The notes: generated from the sequence alone by a model not told the origin. Positions 44,509 to 56,214 are shown, counted from the stretch's first letter. The stretch is 64,000 nt of DNA from Phycisphaerales bacterium (GCA_020639075.1 JACKHI010000001.1:2542001-2606000); one strand, 5' to 3'. A program made the numbers and translations.

Positions 44509-45044
44509 GGATGCGCCTCCTTTCTCGTTTCCGACAACTCGCCCCGCAGGCTCCGCCGCGCCTGGGCCAGGCGGGCGTATACAGTCCGCAGCGACACGCC
44601 GGTCATCTCGGCAATGCGGCTCGCAGGCACTCCGTCGAGATAGAAAAGCCAGACCATGAGCCGCTCGTTTTCGGGGAGCGCTGCGATGGCGGCATGCAGC
44701 TGATCGAGTTGCTGTTGCTCATCAGCACTGACAGGGATGCCGGGCGTCTGATCATCGATTTGCCCCCGTTCTCGACGGCGCTGAGCGGAGCGAACGCGAT
44801 CGACGATCTTGTTTCGCGCGACGGTGACGATCCACGCCTGCATTTGTTCCCGGCTCCGCTTTCGAACCATGTCGTTCAGTAGAGCCAGGAAGACGTCATG
44901 GACGACATCTAAGGAAGCATGCCAATCCGCAAGCTTGTCATAAGCAAGAGAGCGAACGAGCGGCGCAAATCTGTCATAGAGGTCTGAGATTTCCGCCGCC
45001 TCGTCCGACGAAAGTGCCATCCGGATGGGTTGCTTCACCGTCAC
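44478..45044 (-). CDS. ECF-type RNA polymerase sigma factor
   Basis: A 188-residue protein with region 2 (LYDRFAPLVRSLAYDKLAD, DVVHDVFLALLND, WIVTVARNKIVDRVRSAQRRRERG) and region 4 (LPENERLMVWLFYLDGVPASRIAEMTGVSLRTVYARLAQARRSL), the usual ECF structure. Started at GTG 45044 with GAGAGGA five bases upstream; an ATG eight codons later is an alternative. The 3' end overlaps the membrane protein gene by 31 bp, giving a coupled two-gene operon, a layout repeated at 57706-59765. The target promoters are unknown. Confidence 0.92.
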   Translation of the reverse strand: MTVKQPIRMALSSDEAAEISDLYDRFAPLVRSLAYDKLADWHASLDVVHDVFLALLNDMVRKRSREQMQAWIVTVARNKIVDRVRSAQRRRERGQIDDQTPGIPVSADEQQQLDQLHAAIAALPENERLMVWLFYLDGVPASRIAEMTGVSLRTVYARLAQARRSLRGELSETRKEAHPCRMNAGNPN

Positions 45045-45311
45045 AAGATTCCTCTCTGAACTGACTCACTAATTAAGTCGTCGGAGCAGGCCTTTTTTGC
45101 AGAAGTTCCTGAAAAAATTCGCCACGGAAACTCGGGAAACTCGGGAAACGCGCGACTTGCAGTATGCGCCGCAGGTCAATCGTCAAACACTCCAGTCGCG
45201 CAAATGCAGCCCTGGGGCCCGGATGAGCCCTGGATTCAAGCACTGAAAATGCGAAGCCACCCTCTTGCCGTTACGCAGTCCGCACTCGTCAAAGTCGCTT
45301 CGCCGACGTGG

Positions 45312-46799
45312 TCAGACACGCGCCATGATCGCTTCCACCATCGCAGCTTGGAAATGCCGACAGAATAGCATGCTAGAGAAGTGGATAGCGGCGATGATCA
45401 GAATCAAAGTGATCTGTTCGACACGATGCCGACACTTTAGGAAGAAAACAAGCAGCGCAACCCCCAATACCCATCCGGCCAGGACAGACAATCCGAGCAT
45501 CAACTGCTCCGGATCGCCGGCATCAAATGGGGAATACGGCGAGAACCTCCGCTGAATTGAATTGCAGAGCAGGAATGTGCAGATGGGCAGGATCATCACG
45601 AGCCGCCATCGTCGGATCTTCAACATTCGTCGGGATTGCAGCGGATATGGACCGCTCGTCGAGAATCCCAGAGTCAAGAGACACGCCGAACATAATATCG
45701 CGACGCTGACAAGCGTGAGATTCCCGAGCGAATCGGCCCGGAGTGCACTTAATTGAATGCGCCTGGCAGAGCGATCGAAGTCTCTGACGACGCTGCGAAA
45801 ATAGGCGCTGGATGCTTCTTGTGACATGACGACGCGGTCGAGCACCTCGGGCACAACAAAATTGTCTGCATACTCCACGAATGCCAGTATCTCCAGCTCG
45901 TGGCGCTCGCAGCGATCGACATACGAATCACCGACGGGCGGCCACGGATCGAGGGCCTCCATCGCCGCCTGCCCGGAATTCGAGACCGGGCTTCCGATGA
46001 ACCGGTTCGGCCGATGAATATCCCGCCACGTGCACAGCGACAACTGCGAATACAACGCCATCAATTCCGTAAATCGTGTCGGATCATCGTCGCGAATGGC
46101 GTCGGCCAGCATGAGATCGAATCGAGATCGCGCCTGCTGATCGATACCGGCACAAGGCGAGACAGTGCTTTCGGCAAATATGGCGGCGTCGATTGGCATG
46201 TACCCGTCAGCAACCAGAAGTTCGTTGACGTGACGGCAAATGTCTTGCTGATAGTCCCAGTTCGGTCGTGCCGCAGCCTCGTGAAATAACTCCATAGCAG
46301 TCTCAGCGTCGCCAAGCTCTGCGTAAATGAGCCCTTCGGCCAGCCACAGCGCCCCGTTGTCAGGATGCGCCCGTCGCACCACCTCGACAAAACGCGTCGC
46401 CTGGATCAGTTGGCGAGTGTCGCGAGGCACACCGATGAATCGAACCGCCACGTTAGCGACTTCCAATGCCGCCCACTGCTGATACGGATGTCCCGTAAAT
46501 AACTCCGGATCGGGCACGACGTTCGTCCCCCAATCCCGGCTCATCGCCATCAGTAAATGATCGGCATCCACCGGCGCAAGCGCCTCTCGCCGTGCAGCAC
46601 CCTTTCTCGAGAGCGAAAAGCATGGAATGATGGCATCGATGCTGTCAGGCGGATGGGACACAGAGTCAAAATCGCCGTACTGAACATGGAAGAACAGGCG
46701 GTATGCACACACGGCAAGCCGCCGCCCGTCTTCGGAACCCAGACAGAGAACCAGCAGGGTCATTGTCACGCCTGCCAGTATGCCCAAGACGCGCGGCAT
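45312..46799 (-). CDS. Multi-pass membrane protein, copy 1 of a tandem paralogue pair
   Basis: A 495-residue protein beginning MPRVLGILAGVTMTLLVLCLGSEDGRRLA at 46799; the open frame continues upstream but GGAG precedes this ATG. One transmembrane helix at the start and four in the last third (for example TLVSVAILCSACLLTLGF, WRLVMILPICTFLLC) flank a soluble domain with a TPR-like segment (NGALWLAEGLIYAELGDAETAMELFHEAAARP). Not recognised as a named family. The start region and its upstream sequence are nearly identical to those of the next gene at 47087-48622, whereas the rest has diverged. Placement suggests a duplication. Function unknown. Confidence 0.7.
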   Translation of the reverse strand: MPRVLGILAGVTMTLLVLCLGSEDGRRLAVCAYRLFFHVQYGDFDSVSHPPDSIDAIIPCFSLSRKGAARREALAPVDADHLLMAMSRDWGTNVVPDPELFTGHPYQQWAALEVANVAVRFIGVPRDTRQLIQATRFVEVVRRAHPDNGALWLAEGLIYAELGDAETAMELFHEAAARPNWDYQQDICRHVNELLVADGYMPIDAAIFAESTVSPCAGIDQQARSRFDLMLADAIRDDDPTRFTELMALYSQLSLCTWRDIHRPNRFIGSPVSNSGQAAMEALDPWPPVGDSYVDRCERHELEILAFVEYADNFVVPEVLDRVVMSQEASSAYFRSVVRDFDRSARRIQLSALRADSLGNLTLVSVAILCSACLLTLGFSTSGPYPLQSRRMLKIRRWRLVMILPICTFLLCNSIQRRFSPYSPFDAGDPEQLMLGLSVLAGWVLGVALLVFFLKCRHRVEQITLILIIAAIHFSSMLFCRHFQAAMVEAIMARV

Positions 46800-46874
46800 C
46801 GATACGGCTCCGTCAATACTACGACCGAGTATTCTCCAGATCGAATCGTATGAAGCGGCCAGATGTCCGGGATC
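46720..46874 (-). repeat. Duplicated 5' end and upstream region (copy 1)
   Basis: About 155 bp covering the first 27 codons and 75 bp upstream are nearly identical to 48543-48697, at a constant offset of 1,823 bp. Identity ends at GTCCGGGATC in both. Confidence 0.85.
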
Positions 46875-47086
46875 GACTGAACGTCGGAGAGCCCGACTCA
46901 TTCGGCCGCGCCCGGCCGACAATCTGGAGAATCGTGGATCGCTGAAGTCAAGGAACGGATGAAAAAGGCCCCATCGAACACAATCAACGCCAACCCTTCC
47001 CGACGCGCAATCGGGCTTGTCGGGCCATTTGCTGCCAGAGATTCAATTCTCGAAAGACTGGCCAACGTCGCGAAGGGAACTCGCAG

Positions 47087-48622
47087 TCAATCCTCGTACC
47101 AGTGCTGGAATTCCTGCGTCATGGGTTGGCGCGCAAAGGCGTTGCTGACTTCGGTCAGTTCGGCTCGATAGTGACTACAGGCGAGAATGCATGCCAACGT
47201 GAATGAGATTGCAAGCATAATCCAGTTTGCTTGGCTGCAACGATTCTTGCACTTCACGAAGACCCATAGAGCGACGCCGCTGAACAGAACCCCGAGGAAG
47301 ATCGAGACTGCGAAAAGCGGCGGCTCCTTTGTCGGACCGCTGGACAATCCGATGGGCTGTAATCGATGAAGCATCGCACTCTGGAGCAGCCAGATGCAGA
47401 GTGGTACGACGACGATGACACGTCGCCAGCGGATTCGAAACGCCGTGTTCGCATCCCCGAACTTCCGCTCACTTCTGACTAGCGTCATTGAGAAAAAAGC
47501 GAGATTCAGGCATACAGAGAGTCCAAGAAGCGAGATATTTCCCAAGATATCCGCCATGGCGAAATTCCAATTGAAGTCGCGACCATACTCGAAACGGACA
47601 ATCGCCAGGGCGTCGTGATAGGCTTTCGCCTCATCGCGCGTCGGCAGAAGTTGATTCGTCAATGCAGGGCCTACGATGCTGCATGCATATTCTCTGAACG
47701 CGTTCTCCTGAAGCTCCGTCGGACTACAATCCGCCAGGAAGGGGTCTTCGTTGTCGGGCTCGATGTCTTGAGCCGCGTAGGCGGCAGCCCCGCAGCTAAA
47801 GACCGGAAAGAAACGCAGTCGATTTACGGCATGCAACCCGGTCCATCTGCACGCCCCCATATCTGCAACGGCATGGAGCAGGCGTTCGAATCGGAAGAGG
47901 TTCTCATCACGAATCGCACGCCCAGCCATGCGATCGATCGTCCATCTGGCGCCTGAATCGAGTTCCATCCCGGCACAATAGGCAGCCGATTCAGCGTCGA
48001 TGGCAGCATCGAGCGGTAACATACCTTCGGCGACCAGCAACTCGCAAACGCGTCGGTACATACCGGGTTGACAATCCCATTGTGGATGTCGCCCCGCCTC
48101 CTCAAACATATCGATAGCGATCTCGTCGTGGCCGAGTTCGGCATAGAGCACACCTTCGGCCAGCCAAAGTGCGCCGTTGTTGGGATGAGCTTCGCGAGCT
48201 CGTTCAACGAATTCTAAGGCGCGATGCAGATACGCCTCCGGCGCCTTCGGGCTGACGACTTCTGAAATTGCGGCCTTAACCACACGCAATGCGGCCCATT
48301 GTTGGGCCGGGTGGCCATCAAATGTGTCAATCCGTGGAATTACACGGGTAAAGGGCCTGGGACCGAGGATCATCATGAACCGATCGGGATCCAATTCGGC
48401 GCGCGCGATCCACTTCTCCCTCGCCGAATCGGCAAGCCGGAATGATGGCACGATATAGTAGGTGCAACCCGGCGGCTGGCCGATCGCGTCGAAGTCACCG
48501 TACTGAACGTGGAGCAACAGCCGAGAGAGACAAAGGGCGAGCCGCCGCCCGTCTTCGGAACCCAGACAGAGAACCAGCAGGGTCATTGTCACGCCTGCCA
48601 GTATGCCCGAGACGCGCGGCAT
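47087..48622 (-). CDS. Multi-pass membrane protein, copy 2 of the tandem paralogue pair
   Basis: A 511-residue protein starting MPRVSGILAGVTMTLLVLCLGSEDGRRLA, with the same plan as copy 1: one N-terminal helix, a soluble domain with VERAREAHPNNGALWLAEGV and LYAELGHDEIAIDMFEEAGR (TPR-like), then four hydrophobic helices (LLGLSVCLNLAFFSMTLV, VIVVVPLCIWLLQSAML, and others). The first 27 residues are almost the same as in copy 1, the rest is similar only in motifs. The two genes lie head to tail on the minus strand. No family name can be given. The divergent gene at 48792 lies 169 bp away. Confidence 0.7.
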   Translation of the reverse strand: MPRVSGILAGVTMTLLVLCLGSEDGRRLALCLSRLLLHVQYGDFDAIGQPPGCTYYIVPSFRLADSAREKWIARAELDPDRFMMILGPRPFTRVIPRIDTFDGHPAQQWAALRVVKAAISEVVSPKAPEAYLHRALEFVERAREAHPNNGALWLAEGVLYAELGHDEIAIDMFEEAGRHPQWDCQPGMYRRVCELLVAEGMLPLDAAIDAESAAYCAGMELDSGARWTIDRMAGRAIRDENLFRFERLLHAVADMGACRWTGLHAVNRLRFFPVFSCGAAAYAAQDIEPDNEDPFLADCSPTELQENAFREYACSIVGPALTNQLLPTRDEAKAYHDALAIVRFEYGRDFNWNFAMADILGNISLLGLSVCLNLAFFSMTLVRSERKFGDANTAFRIRWRRVIVVVPLCIWLLQSAMLHRLQPIGLSSGPTKEPPLFAVSIFLGVLFSGVALWVFVKCKNRCSQANWIMLAISFTLACILACSHYRAELTEVSNAFARQPMTQEFQHWYED

Positions 48623-48697
48623 CGATACGGCTCCGTCAATTCTGCGACCAGGTATTCTCCCGATCGAATCGTATGAAGCGGCCAGATGTCCGGGATC
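48543..48697 (-). repeat. Duplicated 5' end and upstream region (copy 2)
   Basis: The matching copy of 46720-46874; it includes the first codons of this gene and 75 bp of probable promoter/leader. Confidence 0.85.
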
Positions 48698-48791
48698 CCA
48701 GCTTCATCGAAAAGCCCCCACCACTCGCCCGGTTTTCGCTTACAATCCGGGCTCCGTTCGACGGGCGGCCGACTTCGACAGGAAATCTCCA

Positions 48792-49775
48792 ATGGGCATG
48801 GATATCTGCATTAGTGACGACTCACTGATGGCCTGTGACCAGGCACCGTGCGCCGCATTGCGTCGCGAGACGACTTCCTACAACCTCCCTGACGATCAGG
48901 CGTTTCTCGGCTGGAAGACAGTAACCACTCTTAGCGCAGACTTGCGCTCGTTCGAATTCACCAACCAGCCTGCGGACCTGACCACCACGCCGACAGAAAG
49001 CCGCTGGGCTTGCGCCTATCGATCACTCAATGGTGACGAAACTCAAGACCAAACGGGCGCATCATTCAGGATAGTGACTCCCAAAACACGGTACGAATTT
49101 ATTGAGTTCCTCACACGCGAAGAATTCCAGAATCGTGCGATTGATGCAACGCAACACAGCCGAGAATCCGCCTGGTCGCAGTCTCGCGTCCTTCCCGACC
49201 GGGTAGAGGTCGACTACAGCGTCAGAGCAGCCGTCTGCAAGACTTGTCAGATCAAGCCGGAAGGATTCGAGGATTGTCAACCAAGACTTTTGGGTGCCGG
49301 CTCGATGATGCCATTCATCCAGAACCTCGACGTGATCGTTCGGGATCTGCTTGAAACTCCCGCTGATTCCATTGGCGCATTCAGCAGCCTGCTCGACTCG
49401 CTTGATCTCGGCAGTCCCGAGCTCGACGAAAAGTACCGCCAAACAATCGGCTTCTATAACAAGGCGATTGACCATTTCTCCGGCAGCTTGTTCACACGAC
49501 TCATCCGGCGATTCAAGCAGCAAGCGACTCCGATTCACCAGACAACACAGCGACTCTTCGCCGCACTATTCCTGCACGACGATCCATTCACGCAAAGTGA
49601 TCTGGACAGGATGATCCTTGTACTCGACCAATTGCGCACTCACGCGAGAGAGCACCACCCAGAACTGATCAGGGATCCGAACGACGCAGAGCTCCTTGGA
49701 GAGGTCTTGAACCTATACCATCGCACGATATCAATGGCCAGAAAACACAAGCTCGAAATCTCTATCAGCTATTAG
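48792..49775 (+). CDS. Hypothetical protein, no recognised family
   Basis: A 327-residue soluble protein. The start at 48792 is preferred because AGGAAA lies just upstream; the frame is open from 48603 through the duplicated leader. The sequence has a CKTCQIKPEGFEDCQPR cysteine motif mid-way and a helical C-terminal half with LFTRLIRRFKQQATPIHQTT and DRMILVLDQLRTHAREHHPEL. No signal peptide or transmembrane helix. Codon use seems less G/C-rich at third positions than in the surrounding housekeeping genes, which would fit recent acquisition, but that is a visual impression. It lies divergent from the membrane-protein copy 2 and ends about 90 bp from the rRNA terminator. Function unknown. Confidence 0.6.
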   Translation: MGMDICISDDSLMACDQAPCAALRRETTSYNLPDDQAFLGWKTVTTLSADLRSFEFTNQPADLTTTPTESRWACAYRSLNGDETQDQTGASFRIVTPKTRYEFIEFLTREEFQNRAIDATQHSRESAWSQSRVLPDRVEVDYSVRAAVCKTCQIKPEGFEDCQPRLLGAGSMMPFIQNLDVIVRDLLETPADSIGAFSSLLDSLDLGSPELDEKYRQTIGFYNKAIDHFSGSLFTRLIRRFKQQATPIHQTTQRLFAALFLHDDPFTQSDLDRMILVLDQLRTHAREHHPELIRDPNDAELLGEVLNLYHRTISMARKHKLEISISY

Positions 49776-49864
49776 ATGCGGTGCTTCCAGTTCTCCCACC
49801 TTTGGGCAGCATCGCACGTGTCGCAGGCTGAAAAACCATCGTGCACCGCCCCAGAGCCGACAGG

Positions 49865-49906
49865 TAAAAAAGGAGAGAGCCGCCTGTCTTTCGACAAGCG
49901 GCTCTC
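49865..49906 (-). terminator. Intrinsic terminator of the rRNA operon
   Basis: On the minus strand a 14-bp stem with one mismatch (49893-49906 with 49875-49888), GAAA tetraloop and a following CCTTTTTTACC, directly after 5S. Confidence 0.92.
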
Positions 49907-49913
49907 AAATAAA

Positions 49914-50019
49914 CCGGCACTGACCTACTTTCGCCCGCGTGGACTATCATCGGCCCCGAAGTCTTCACTTCTGAGTTCGGAATGGGATCAGGTGTTTCCC
50001 TCCGGGTATATGCACCGGC
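49914..50019 (-). rRNA. rrf: 5S ribosomal RNA
   Basis: The minus strand contains the conserved 5S core CCCATTCCGAACTCAGAAG followed by the typical GATGATAGT and GCGAAAGTAGG. The two ends, CCGGTGC and GTGCCGG, pair as helix I with two wobble pairs; this sets the approximate ends, uncertain by a few bases. It follows 23S by about 180 bp and precedes the terminator. Confidence 0.88.
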
Positions 50020-50196
50020 ACGGCCTCGCGCGACGTCTCCGCCACGCGCGGCTGATATACCGTGAATAGAGTTGGGTGCTTTATCGCTTCACAATTCAGC
50101 AAGTGTTCGCAGAACCTACGCCGAAATTTGGTGATTACTGATCGCGTCTGCGCCGGACATCTATGTTTTGCATCGTCCGACGACAGGCGATTCATC

Positions 50197-53104
<2,908 letters not shown>

Positions 53105-53294
53105 CGATGAATCGCACTCACTCGCCATTCGGCTCGCAAGTCCGCTACAATCGACCAGCCAACACCACATTTCGGCGCTCTCATCCATCCAATAGCCGAC
53201 CGCACCCTTTAGAGGCACAACCCGCCATCGAACGAATGTTGGTTCGATCACTTGTGTTATTGTGAAATAGATATCACAACCCAACTCTATTCGG

Positions 53295-53324
53295 TTTTCA
53301 AAGAGCATCCCGAGCTTTCGCTCG
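53295..53324 (-). promoter_or_regulatory. boxB/boxA-like antitermination element before 23S
   Basis: On the minus strand a CGAGC-GAAA-GCTCG hairpin (53311-53324) is followed by TGCTCTTTGAAAA (53295-53307), which matches the boxA core TGCTCTTTA at eight of nine positions. It lies about 190 bp before the 23S 5' end, the usual site of a second Nus-factor element. Confidence 0.65.
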
Positions 53325-53404
53325 AGCCACACGTTCTTTCGATCGCGTGTATCGAAGGCTTTTCTCAAAGCCGCCGAGACTCGCTATCGTCTCTTCATTT
53401 CGAC

Positions 53405-53477
53405 TGGAGCCGACCGGGGTCGAACCGGCAACCCCTAGCTTGCAAAGCTAGTGCTCTCCCAATTGAGCTACGGCCCC
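53405..53477 (-). tRNA. tRNA-Ala (anticodon UGC)
   Basis: 73-nt cloverleaf on the minus strand: acceptor GGGGCCG/CGGCTCC, D-arm AGCTCAATTGGGAGAGC, anticodon arm CTAGC-TTTGCAA-GCTAG with anticodon TGC, T-arm GGTTCGACC. CCA is not encoded (discriminator A followed by GTC). It lies between 23S and tRNA-Ile. Confidence 0.96.
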
Positions 53478-53657
53478 GGTTTTGGGCTGGTCAGTTCCAC
53501 TTTTCAATCGCCGAGCAACGCTCAGCCGCAATTCTTCGGACCTCAGCCGCCTCCCTTCCGCCCAATCAGAACGAAGAGAACGGCAATCGCCACAAGGACC
53601 AGAGCACCCCAGTCTTCCATTGCCAATCCCCTCGGGCCTTCGCCCAACCCATGGCAA

Positions 53658-53731
53658 TGGGCCCGGTAGGAGTCGAACCTACGACCTCGTCGTTATCAGC
53701 GACGCGCTCTAACCAACTGAGCTACGAGCCC
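53658..53731 (-). tRNA. tRNA-Ile (anticodon GAU)
   Basis: 74-nt cloverleaf on the minus strand: GGGCTCG/CGGGCCC acceptor, D-arm AGCTCAGTTGGTTAGAGC, anticodon stem CGTCG-CTGATAA-CGACG with anticodon GAT, T-arm GTAGG-TTCGACT-CCTAC. CCA not encoded. It is first in the operon, at the place normally following 16S. Confidence 0.96.
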
Positions 53732-54026
53732 TTACTCGCCCCGGCATTCCGCCGCGCCTTCATGGCGACATGCCTCGTGCCGGCATCGCGTACGAAGCCG
53801 AGCCCAACCGGTGCAGCAGGCCTAAACCCACCACCTCGTGTGGCGACAAAAAAGCCACCGGCTTTACGCCCGTGGCCACACAATGCTAAGCATATCGAGT
53901 GACCGGCGTTACGCCGTTGAATCCACCAAGTTGTCAAAAAAGCGTGCCAGCAGTCTTCTCCGCGTGACATTCTCGCTCAAGCGGCCTTAACGAAACGTTC
54001 ATTGCTTTCGCTTACCGCAGCACAGT
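53732..54026. other. Leader of the rRNA operon, no 16S
   Basis: About 290 bp between the candidate promoter and tRNA-Ile. Neither the 16S 3' end (anti-Shine-Dalgarno region) nor any other 16S sequence is present here or elsewhere in the window, so the operon starts with the tRNAs. A perfect TTGACA on the minus strand near 53935 has no matching -10. Confidence 0.7.
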
Positions 54027-54054
54027 AATCTAGTCGATCCGCCAGTACTGTCAA
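54027..54054 (-). promoter_or_regulatory. Candidate promoter of the rRNA operon
   Basis: Perfect -35 TTGACA (54049-54054) and TAGATT (54027-54032) at 16 bp on the minus strand, about 290 bp before tRNA-Ile. It is the best promoter in the region. Confidence 0.6.
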
Positions 54055-54192
54055 GCCGACCTCGAGAAAATATTGACGAATTGTTGAACCACTTAACTCA
54101 CGAAAATCACAAGACTTACGAGAGATCGGTCAAAGTTGCCCGACTTTTTGCCGTTCCCGGCTTTCTGAGCTGCTCGGCGATCTGCCGCCGCC

Positions 54193-54201
54193 TGTTATAA
54201 T
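54193..54201 (+). promoter_or_regulatory. Extended -10 promoter of the small basic protein gene
   Basis: TGTTATAAT: consensus TATAAT at 54196-54201 with TGn directly upstream, 78 bp before the start codon. No good -35 is needed for this promoter class. Confidence 0.6.
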
Positions 54202-54278
54202 GCTCCGCTTGGCAACCCGATTCGCGGGTCATTTGAACGCATACAGGCGACGATTGAACGCCTTCAGGAGACGACGGC

Positions 54279-54455
54279 ATGCGAAAAAGCAAGGACATCA
54301 AGCGAAAGCGAAAAGAAGCCGGCCTCGCCTATCGACGCGGCCAGCGCAAAGAAGCCTACGACATGTGGCGATCCGCCGCACAGGAACTTGCCGAACTTCG
54401 CGGTAAGAACAAGCCCGCCGCCGCAGCCGCTGGCGAAGAAGCCGCCGCCGAATAA
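54279..54455 (+). CDS. Small basic protein of 58 residues, function unknown
   Basis: An ORF too short for many gene callers. AGGAG lies about eight bases before the ATG; the product begins MRKSKDIKRKRKEAGLAYRR, has about ten basic residues in the first twenty, continues as a helix (EAYDMWRSAAQELAELRGK) and ends in an Ala/Glu tail. An extended -10 promoter precedes it and a perfect 13-bp terminator follows, so it is a well-defined, probably strongly expressed monocistronic gene. The basic N-terminus suggests RNA or ribosome association; this is inference, supported only by its position upstream of, and divergent from, the rRNA operon. No family is recognised. Confidence 0.75.
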   Translation: MRKSKDIKRKRKEAGLAYRRGQRKEAYDMWRSAAQELAELRGKNKPAAAAAGEEAAAE

Positions 54456-54491
54456 GCGCAGCCTCGACGCTCTCGCAAATCGACAAACGTC

Positions 54492-54530
54492 AACACCGCC
54501 GAACGAACGTTCGGCGGTGTTTTTTTTTCT
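54492..54530 (+). terminator. Intrinsic terminator after the small basic protein gene
   Basis: 13-bp perfect stem (54492-54504 with 54509-54521), GAAC loop and a run of T. Confidence 0.94.
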
Positions 54531-54696
54531 TCGCAACGTCTCGAGCCGACGATGACACACTCGTTGGTTTAACCTACCGGAGATGGCCCGCGGCGTTATG
54601 ACACGCCGATGGCATTGAGGACCTCGGAAACGATAGAATTGTTCGGAAAACACAAGAAAAGTAGTTCGTGTCGATTGCCGCGCCAGGCGCGGGGCA

Positions 54697-56094
54697 TCAG
54701 TTCAAGTCGTACTCTTTCAACTTGCGGTAGAGCGTCCTCGCCCCGATCCCCAGCTGTTTGGCCGCCTTCTCCCGATTGCCGCTGTTCGCCGCCAACGCAT
54801 GCTTGATCGCCATCTTTTCGATCTCGCTCAATGTCGCGTTGAAGTGGCCCTTCGTAACGGGCACGATCTCCGTGCTGCGATTGATCTCCGGAAATCCCGA
54901 CAGATCGGATACGTCCAGAATGTCGCTGTCGCACAACGCCACGACCTGATGGATCACATTCCGCAATTCGCGAACATTCCCCGGCCATCGGTAGTTCGCC
55001 AATAGTCGCAGCGCCTCAGGCGTGATCTGCCGCACGTGCTTCCCGTGCACGGCGTTCATCTGCTCGACAAACCGCTTCACCAAGGGTCCGATGTCCTCCG
55101 GCCGATCTCTTAGCGGCAAAATGTTCACTTGCGCCTGGTTGATTCGATAAAACAGGTCCTCGCGGAAATCTCCCGCCGCGACCGCTTCCCGCAAGTGCCG
55201 ATTCGTCGCCGCCACAACGCGAACATCGACGTGGATCGGCTGGCTCGAACCGACTCGAAGCACCTCGCCCTCCTCCAGAACGCGCAAGAGCTTTGCCTGC
55301 ATCGGCAACGGCAGATCCCCGATCTCGTCCAGGAAAATCGTGCCATTGTCGGCCGTCTCGAACAGGCCTTTCCGATCCGTCATCGCGTTCGTGAACGCGC
55401 CCTTCACGTGGCCGAATAATTCGGATTCGATCAGCGTGTCTGAAATGCCCGCGCAATTGACGGGCACCCAGGTTCCCTTCCTGCGATCGGAATTGTTGTG
55501 AATCGCCCGCGCGATGAGCTCCTTGCCGGTGCCCGACTCGCCGTAGATCAATACCGTCAGCTTGGTCCGAGCCAGTCGCCGCACGCGATCGAGCACGCCC
55601 TTCATGACGCCGCTGTTCGCGATGATCCCTTCGAAGTTCTCCGCCTCGTCGAGCTGCCGGCGAATCGCCGTGTTCTCGCGATACATCCTCGCCTGGCGGG
55701 CGGCGCTATCGACGATCCGACGAAGATCCTCCAGGTTCAAGGGCTTCTTCAGATAATCGAAGACCTCCGCCTCCTTGAACGCATCCCGGGCCAACTCCTC
55801 ATCGCCGTGGGCCGTGATGAGAATCCGTTGCGTCGCAGGGCTGATTTCGCGCACCGAGCGGAGCACGTCCAGACCCGTCATGTCCCCGCCGAGACGGAAG
55901 TCCGACACGACGACATCAGGGTTCCGCGCCTTGACCGACTTGATCGCGTCCCGCCCGCTGTCCACCAGGTGACACGCGTGCCCTGAACGCTCGAGGCCCT
56001 CCTTAACGGCCTCGCCAAGCGTCGCCTCGTCTTCGACGATCAATATGAATGCAGTCTCTGAATTCGCCACACCAATATCGTAGTCGGCTCGCAC
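54697..56094 (-). CDS. Sigma-54-dependent response regulator (NtrC/ZraR family)
   Basis: A 465-residue three-domain regulator. Receiver (1-130) with the acidic pair ED at 21-22, phospho-acceptor Asp65 and Lys in YLKKP. AAA+ domain with Walker A GESGTGKE (185-192), Walker B TIFLDEIGD and arginine fingers; the sigma-54 contact loop reads GAFTNA (232-237) instead of GAFTGA. Fis-type helix-turn-helix at the C-terminus (NREKAAKQLGIGARTLYRKLKEY). Started at a GTG at 56094 with GGAG five bases upstream; a second GTG eight codons later has no ribosome binding site. It activates sigma-54 promoters upon phosphorylation. A partner histidine kinase is not adjacent. Confidence 0.93.
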   Translation of the reverse strand: MRADYDIGVANSETAFILIVEDEATLGEAVKEGLERSGHACHLVDSGRDAIKSVKARNPDVVVSDFRLGGDMTGLDVLRSVREISPATQRILITAHGDEELARDAFKEAEVFDYLKKPLNLEDLRRIVDSAARQARMYRENTAIRRQLDEAENFEGIIANSGVMKGVLDRVRRLARTKLTVLIYGESGTGKELIARAIHNNSDRRKGTWVPVNCAGISDTLIESELFGHVKGAFTNAMTDRKGLFETADNGTIFLDEIGDLPLPMQAKLLRVLEEGEVLRVGSSQPIHVDVRVVAATNRHLREAVAAGDFREDLFYRINQAQVNILPLRDRPEDIGPLVKRFVEQMNAVHGKHVRQITPEALRLLANYRWPGNVRELRNVIHQVVALCDSDILDVSDLSGFPEINRSTEIVPVTKGHFNATLSEIEKMAIKHALAANSGNREKAAKQLGIGARTLYRKLKEYDLN

Positions 56095-56214
56095 CCGGGC
56101 TCCAAGTCATTAGCGAGCTGGTCCTTCGTGTCACAGGGTGCATCCCGCCCGGCGTTCGAGCGCGGCAAGGTTCTCTAACAAACGGGCCTGTGCGGTCCGA
56201 CCGGATGCGTCACG

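Noticed and set aside
53928..53940. TTGACA on the minus strand as a second rRNA promoter
   Set aside because: No -10 hexamer at 15-19 bp downstream.
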